From Laedolimicola sp934402125 (lineage in GTDB: Bacteria > Bacillota > Clostridia > Lachnospirales > Lachnospiraceae), in assembly GCF_052065835.1 (NCBI RefSeq), contig NZ_JBQHTG010000001.1, positions 62,001-126,000 of the forward strand: a DNA stretch of 64,000 nucleotides. The letters run 5' to 3'. Position numbers and translations under genes: made by a program. Every line of letters begins with the position of its first letter. Positions within the stretch are counted from its first letter, which is position 1. The notes under the pieces were generated by a model, which made no database searches, was not told the DNA's origin, and saw nothing but the letters and a program-made list of their open reading frames with translations. Positions 60,698-64,000 of the stretch are shown one piece after another.

Positions 60698-60760
60698 TCC
60701 GCCGCAGTGCGATAATATTTTTTTGTAATAGGGGATTCCATAGGAATTTCCTATTACATA
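60698..60760 (-). repeat. palindromic repeat, copy 2
   Basis: TCCGCCGCAGTGCGAT (60698-60713) equals 59022-59037. After ten A/T-rich bases, GTAATAGGGGATTCCATAGG and the rest of the palindrome to 60760 equal the core of copy 1 at 59060-59096. The outer arms are shorter because the left arm lacks two bases. It fills the space between a tRNA terminator and the MATE start. Confidence 0.8.
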
Positions 60761-60792
60761 ACAAAAGGTCTCAGAAATCATTCTGAGACCTT
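60761..60792 (-). terminator. terminator of the tRNA-Leu pair
   Basis: Perfect 10-bp stem AAGGTCTCAG / CTGAGACCTT (60765-60774, 60783-60792), eight-base loop, then TTTTG on the minus strand, two bases after the mature tRNA end. Confidence 0.85.
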
Positions 60793-60794
60793 CA

Positions 60795-60877
60795 TGCAGG
60801 AGATGGGACTTGAACCCACACAGCCTTGCGACTACAGGCACCTGAAGCCTGCGCGTCTGCCATTCCGCCACTCCTGC
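60795..60877 (-). tRNA. tRNA-Leu (CAG)
   Basis: An 83-base class II tRNA. Acceptor arms GCAGGAG/CTCCTGC with discriminator A, no encoded CCA, T-loop GGTTCAAGTCC, long variable arm, anticodon stem CAGGC/GCCTG with loop TTCAGGT, anticodon CAG. Identical to the plus-strand copy at 61150. Confidence 0.93.
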
Positions 60878-60881
60878 TCAC

Positions 60882-60966
60882 TGCGGAAGATGGGACTTGA
60901 ACCCACACGATTGCAATAATCACAAGATCCTTAGTCTTGCTCGTCTGCCAGTTCCGACACTTCCGC
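60882..60966 (-). tRNA. tRNA-Leu (AAG)
   Basis: An 85-base class II tRNA. Acceptor GCGGAAG/CTTCCGC, discriminator A, no CCA, T-loop GGTTCAAGTCC. Anticodon stem CAAGA/TCTTG with loop CTAAGGA gives anticodon AAG. Adenosine at position 34 would become inosine (TadA) and read CUU/CUC/CUA. It is transcribed first of a pair, four bases before tRNA-Leu(CAG). Confidence 0.88.
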
Positions 60967-61003
60967 ATTTAGTTGTTTGCTCGTTTCGTCAACGCGCTTG
61001 ATT

Positions 61004-61032
61004 ATAATAACACCGCTTTTAACAAATGTCAA
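61004..61032 (-). promoter_or_regulatory. promoter of the minus-strand tRNA-Leu pair
   Basis: TTGACA (complement of 61027-61032), 17-base spacer, TATTAT (61004-61009) on the minus strand. Confidence 0.75.
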
Positions 61033-61109
61033 CTGTTTTCCCGAATTTTTTTCAAAAATTTTTATCCGATTTTTAAATTTACAAATTTGAAAATAATTTC
61101 AAAAAAGTG

Positions 61110-61138
61110 TTGACAATAGGAACACTTTCTGATAAGAT
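61110..61138 (+). promoter_or_regulatory. promoter of the plus-strand tRNA-Leu
   Basis: TTGACA (61110-61115), 17-base spacer, TAAGAT (61133-61138), starting transcription a few bases before the tRNA. Confidence 0.8.
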
Positions 61139-61149
61139 ACTATTTGTTC

Positions 61150-61232
61150 GCAGGAGTGGCGGAATGGCAGACGCGCAGGCTTCAGGTGCCTGTAGTCGCA
61201 AGGCTGTGTGGGTTCAAGTCCCATCTCCTGCA
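61150..61232 (+). tRNA. tRNA-Leu (CAG), second copy
   Basis: All 83 bases equal the copy at 60795-60877 but on the opposite strand. Anticodon CAG, class II, no encoded CCA. It has its own promoter and terminator. Confidence 0.93.
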
Positions 61233-61236
61233 TCAT

Positions 61237-61272
61237 GAAAGCTTTTCAGAGGAATCTGGAAAGCTTTTTTTT
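61237..61272 (+). terminator. terminator of the plus-strand tRNA-Leu
   Basis: Thirteen-base arms AAAGCTTTTCAGA / TCTGGAAAGCTTT with one G-U pair, four-base loop, ending in eight T. Confidence 0.85.
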
Positions 61273-61285
61273 GTAAGAACGGACG

Positions 61286-61440
61286 AAACCAGGAGCGGCG
61301 GAGGATTTTCTTCTGAAGTGTTCGGACGTTTCACAGACAGGCGTCTGTCTGGCTCGGACTCAAGGTCCGCTCCAGTCAGACACCAGTGCGCGAAAAGCCG
61401 GACACTATCTTAGAAGAAATTCCTCCGCCGCTCCTGGTTT
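61286..61440. repeat. 155-nt structured inverted-repeat element
   Basis: Outer arms of 29 bases (61286-61314 and 61412-61440) pair with a single mismatch. Inside are a 9-bp helix (61317-61325 with 61398-61406, one G-U), hairpin CAGACAG-GCGT-CTGTCTG (61334-61351) and hairpin CGGAC-TCAAG-GTCCG (61355-61369). No convincing reading frame. It lies between a tRNA terminator and the end of the TsaC gene. A structured RNA or a MITE-like element are both possible. Confidence 0.7.
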
Positions 61441-61465
61441 CTGGTTTTTGATATAAACTAGATGG

Positions 61466-62515
61466 CTATACCCGTACTACTTTGTGGCCAGCTGCCTTCA
61501 GCAGCCGGTTCATGATGGCAGCACCGATGGCGGCGTCTTCGAAGGATTCGGAGAAGATACAATCCACATCCGTGTCGTCGAATTTACGAAGTACCTCAAA
61601 AAGGTGTTGTGCGATCTCTTCTTCGTTACTGCGGGCTCCCAGGCTCATGACCAGGCCATGAGGATAGCGTGACGCGGTTTCATCTGTAGCGATGATTCCC
61701 ACTTTTTTTCCTTCCGCTTCGGCCTCTGCAGCCATCCGGTTCATGGTCTCGACTACTTTGTCGCTGGGACCTTCTACGATGGTCAGGTCGGCTCTGGGCG
61801 CGTAATGGCGGTATTTCATACCGGGAGCCTTTGGCTTAACGCCTGAGTTCGGAGCGATGATCGCCTTATCAATCTCTACCGGACCAATGACTGCTTCCAT
61901 CATATCTTTCGTGATGGCGCCCGGACGCAGAATGACCGGAGGCTCTACACTCATGTCTACAATGGTGGATTCCAGGCCAATCACTGCCTGGCCGCCGTCC
62001 AGAATCATCTCGATCCGTCCGGACAGATCCTCTATCACATGGGCTGCCGTAGTCGTACTGGGCCGTCCCGATACATTAGCGCTGGGAGCTGCTATAAAAC
62101 CTCCCGCCGCCCGGATAAAGGCCGCCGCGATCCCGTCGCTCGGCATCCGTACTGCTACTGTATCCAAGCCGCCTGTGGTCTCGGAAGGTACCCGATCTGT
62201 CTTCGGAAAAATCAGAGTCAATGGTCCCGGCCAGAAGGCATCCATCATTTTTTCTGCCTTTTCCGGCACCTTCGCCGCAATTTTATACAGATCCGCCCGT
62301 TCTTCTATGTGTACAATCAGGGGATTATCCGAGGGACGCCCCTTGGCTGCGTATATTTTCTTGGAAGATTCCGGATTCAGCGCATCGCCGCCGAGACCAT
62401 ATACCGTCTCCGTAGGAAATGCCACCAGGCCGCCGGCCCGGATAATATCGCCTGCCTCTTTCATGATTTCCGGATCGATATTGTCATAATCTAGTTTTCT
62501 TACCTGTGTATCCAA
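61466..62515 (-). CDS. threonylcarbamoyl-AMP synthase (Sua5/YwlC type)
   Basis: A 349-residue protein: an N-terminal YrdC/TsaC domain (about 15-200) with the KxR-SxN pattern in KIYAAKGRPSDNPLIVHI and APSANVSGRPSTTTA, then a linker and a C-terminal Sua5 domain (about 225-345). It makes the threonylcarbamoyl group for t6A37 of tRNAs reading ANN codons. Full length for the Sua5 form. No shared operon partner except the downstream element. Confidence 0.94.
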   Translation of the reverse strand: MDTQVRKLDYDNIDPEIMKEAGDIIRAGGLVAFPTETVYGLGGDALNPESSKKIYAAKGRPSDNPLIVHIEERADLYKIAAKVPEKAEKMMDAFWPGPLTLIFPKTDRVPSETTGGLDTVAVRMPSDGIAAAFIRAAGGFIAAPSANVSGRPSTTTAAHVIEDLSGRIEMILDGGQAVIGLESTIVDMSVEPPVILRPGAITKDMMEAVIGPVEIDKAIIAPNSGVKPKAPGMKYRHYAPRADLTIVEGPSDKVVETMNRMAAEAEAEGKKVGIIATDETASRYPHGLVMSLGARSNEEEIAQHLFEVLRKFDDTDVDCIFSESFEDAAIGAAIMNRLLKAAGHKVVRV

Positions 62516-62562
62516 AGTTTCACCTGCTTATCGTTATTTTTTACATGATAGATCCAATATGG

Positions 62563-63741
62563 CTATTTCGCCATCCGGTAGATTTCTGCCATATCTGATC
62601 TGGTCAGCTTCTGAATGCTGCCGATGGTCCGCTTATCCATATGACTGCATTTGTAGGCCAGTTCCAGAATCTGTCCTTCCGTCAGTTCTACGCCCAGCTC
62701 TTTTATGCTGGTGGGCATATGAATGGATCGGAAGAAATCCTCCAGTGCTTCAATGCCTTCCAGGACGGTTTTTTCCGGATCCGCGTAGTTGTAAGTAACA
62801 CCCATTACATTCACCGCGAACTTGGCAAAGCGCGGAACATCATTGAGATATACGTAGCGTGCCCAGCTTCCCCAGACTGCCGCCAGTCCTGCTCCATGGG
62901 TCACATCAAACATACCGCCCAGCTCGTGCTCCAGCTGATGGCAGGCCCAGTCACCTGCTCTGCCGCAGCCGGTCAGTCCGTTGTGGGACAGACTTCCCGC
63001 CCAGAAAACTTCAGAACGGGCGTCATAATCCTGCGGATTTTTCAGCAAAATCTTTGCCTGGTGCATCACTGTTTTTATAAGTCCCTCAGCCAGACTGTCT
63101 GTCAGCTCCGTATCCATCTCATGAGAAAAATACCGCTCCATGGTATGCATCATAATATCTACACAGCCGCTCATGGTCTGATATTCCGGCAGGGTATAGG
63201 TCAGCTCCGGATTCATAATCGCGAATTTCGGCCTGCCCAGATCACTGCTGCATCCCCGTTTTAACCAGCCCTCTTCATTGGTAATGACAGAGGAATTGCT
63301 CATTTCACTTCCGGTGGCTGCCAGAGTCAGCACCACGCCTACCGGGACGGAGTCCTTCACCACCGCGATTTTTTCATAAAAATCCCAGACCTCACCGTCG
63401 TATTTGACGCCATACCCGATGGCCTTGGCAGAATCAATGGCGCTTCCGCCTCCTACTGCCAGAATAAAATCTACTCCTTCTTTTTTACAAAGCTCGATCC
63501 CCTCATGAACCAGGGACAGATGGGGATTCGGCACCGCGCCGCCCAACTCTACCCAGGGAATTCCTGCCTCGTCCAGAGACTGAAACACCCGATCCAGAAG
63601 ACCGCTCCGTTTCACGCTTCCCTTTCCGTAATGCACCAGCACCTTCGTTCCGCCAAACTCCCGTACCAGCGCTCCAGCCTGATGTTCTGTATCCTTTCCG
63701 AATACTACCTTTGTGGGTGTGTAATACTGAAATCCGTTCAT
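62563..63741 (-). CDS. iron-containing alcohol dehydrogenase
   Basis: A 392-residue group III dehydrogenase of the butanol-dehydrogenase (YqdH/BdhA-like) class. NAD(P) binding is shown by AVGGGSAIDSAKAIGYG, metal ligands by CVDIMMHTMERYF, WACHQLEHELGG and DVTHGAGLAAVWGSW. It reduces aldehydes such as butyraldehyde in fermentation; the exact substrate is inference. The start at 63741 follows GGAGGA; the frame is open 32 codons further without family similarity. Confidence 0.92.
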   Translation of the reverse strand: MNGFQYYTPTKVVFGKDTEHQAGALVREFGGTKVLVHYGKGSVKRSGLLDRVFQSLDEAGIPWVELGGAVPNPHLSLVHEGIELCKKEGVDFILAVGGGSAIDSAKAIGYGVKYDGEVWDFYEKIAVVKDSVPVGVVLTLAATGSEMSNSSVITNEEGWLKRGCSSDLGRPKFAIMNPELTYTLPEYQTMSGCVDIMMHTMERYFSHEMDTELTDSLAEGLIKTVMHQAKILLKNPQDYDARSEVFWAGSLSHNGLTGCGRAGDWACHQLEHELGGMFDVTHGAGLAAVWGSWARYVYLNDVPRFAKFAVNVMGVTYNYADPEKTVLEGIEALEDFFRSIHMPTSIKELGVELTEGQILELAYKCSHMDKRTIGSIQKLTRSDMAEIYRMAK

Positions 63742-63863
63742 GTGATGTCCTCCTTGTTTCTCACGCTTCGAACTGGGCCTGTCATGCGTAGCTGACTGCT
63801 CTGTTTCTATTATACTTCCTTTTCTGTGCGCTGGCAACGATGGAGTAATTTTAACAAGCTTAT

Positions 63864-64000
63864 TTATTCATACCGCAAGGCCTCGATCGGGTTCATTTTC
63901 GCCGCCTTGTTGGCCGGATAATAGCCAAAAAATACGCCAATCAGAATCGAGAAGGTCACCGAAAATACGATACCGCCCACGGAGGGCTTCGCCGCGTAGC
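63864..64000 (-). CDS. FtsX-family ABC permease, C-terminal end
   Basis: The last 45 codons of a gene that continues past the right edge. A final membrane helix (VTFSILIGVFFGYYPA) is followed by NKAAKMNPIEALRYE at the end. The P-x-x-A-x-x-x-P-I-E-A-L-R-Y-E ending is the hallmark of MacB-type permeases. Separate from the permease at 17.6 kb. Confidence 0.88.
   Translation of the reverse strand, partial: YAAKPSVGGIVFSVTFSILIGVFFGYYPANKAAKMNPIEALRYE

Noticed and set aside
61144..61413. 89-codon open frame starting at tRNA-Leu
   Set aside because: It reads through a tRNA, its terminator and the inverted-repeat element, so it is not a gene.

Overview
The window reads as a chromosomal segment of a spore-forming, anaerobic Clostridia species, most likely Lachnospiraceae. 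Supporting signs are a spore-protease (Gpr) start at the left edge, a GerMN-domain lipoprotein, an Rnf complex, a CIRCE element, Gram-positive promoters and Shine-Dalgarno sites, and coding DNA of moderate to fairly high GC beside AT-rich intergenic DNA. No prophage, CRISPR array, rRNA or intact IS element was found. The family assignment is inference from gene content only.

Layout. 0-8 kb: gpr (partial), rpsT, holA, then on the minus strand comEA, an OmpR-type two-component system, a GerMN lipoprotein and comEC. 8-16 kb: arginine biosynthesis. argC, a GNAT gene, argJ, argB, argD and a solute-binding protein run leftwards, and argG runs rightwards from a shared control region with ArgR-type boxes. 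15.8-23.7 kb: an AT-rich Fic gene, then a Bce-like module (response regulator, intramembrane-sensing kinase, ABC ATPase, large FtsX permease) with a 16-bp palindrome between kinase and ATPase genes, plus Gx-transporter and NusG-II genes. 23.8-28.8 kb: rnfC, a fused rnfD-rnfG, rnfE, rnfA, rnfB. 29-38 kb: a heterodimeric ABC exporter, Na/Pi cotransporter, DegV, M18 aminopeptidase and DUF5721 genes. 38-42 kb: a four-gene surface O-acylation cluster. 42-50 kb: htpG under CIRCE, an FGGY kinase, a second heterodimeric ABC exporter, an HD hydrolase. 50-54 kb: AEC transporter, lipoprotein, GNAT. 52.7-59.2 kb: a TPP-riboswitch thiamine operon (thiS, thiF, thiG, thiH, tenI-like, thiE, thiD, cytX). 59.3-64 kb: a MATE pump, three tRNA-Leu genes, a long structured inverted repeat, TsaC/Sua5, an iron alcohol dehydrogenase and a truncated FtsX permease.

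How the parts fit. Most blocks are co-directional operons with overlapping or closely spaced genes. Readable control sites include a TPP riboswitch with terminator, CIRCE at htpG, ARG boxes, a BceR-like palindrome and many sigma-A promoters. The least explained DNA is non-coding: a palindromic repeat present twice (59.05 and 60.73 kb), each copy directly abutting the T-tract of an intrinsic terminator; a terminator-like hairpin between the TPP riboswitch and thiS; and a 155-nt element closed by 29-bp arms beside a tRNA-Leu gene. Other points worth following are the RnfD-RnfG fusion, the Cys-rich RnfE tail, a tRNA-Leu with anticodon AAG, and a kinase gene whose first membrane helix has no ordinary start codon.
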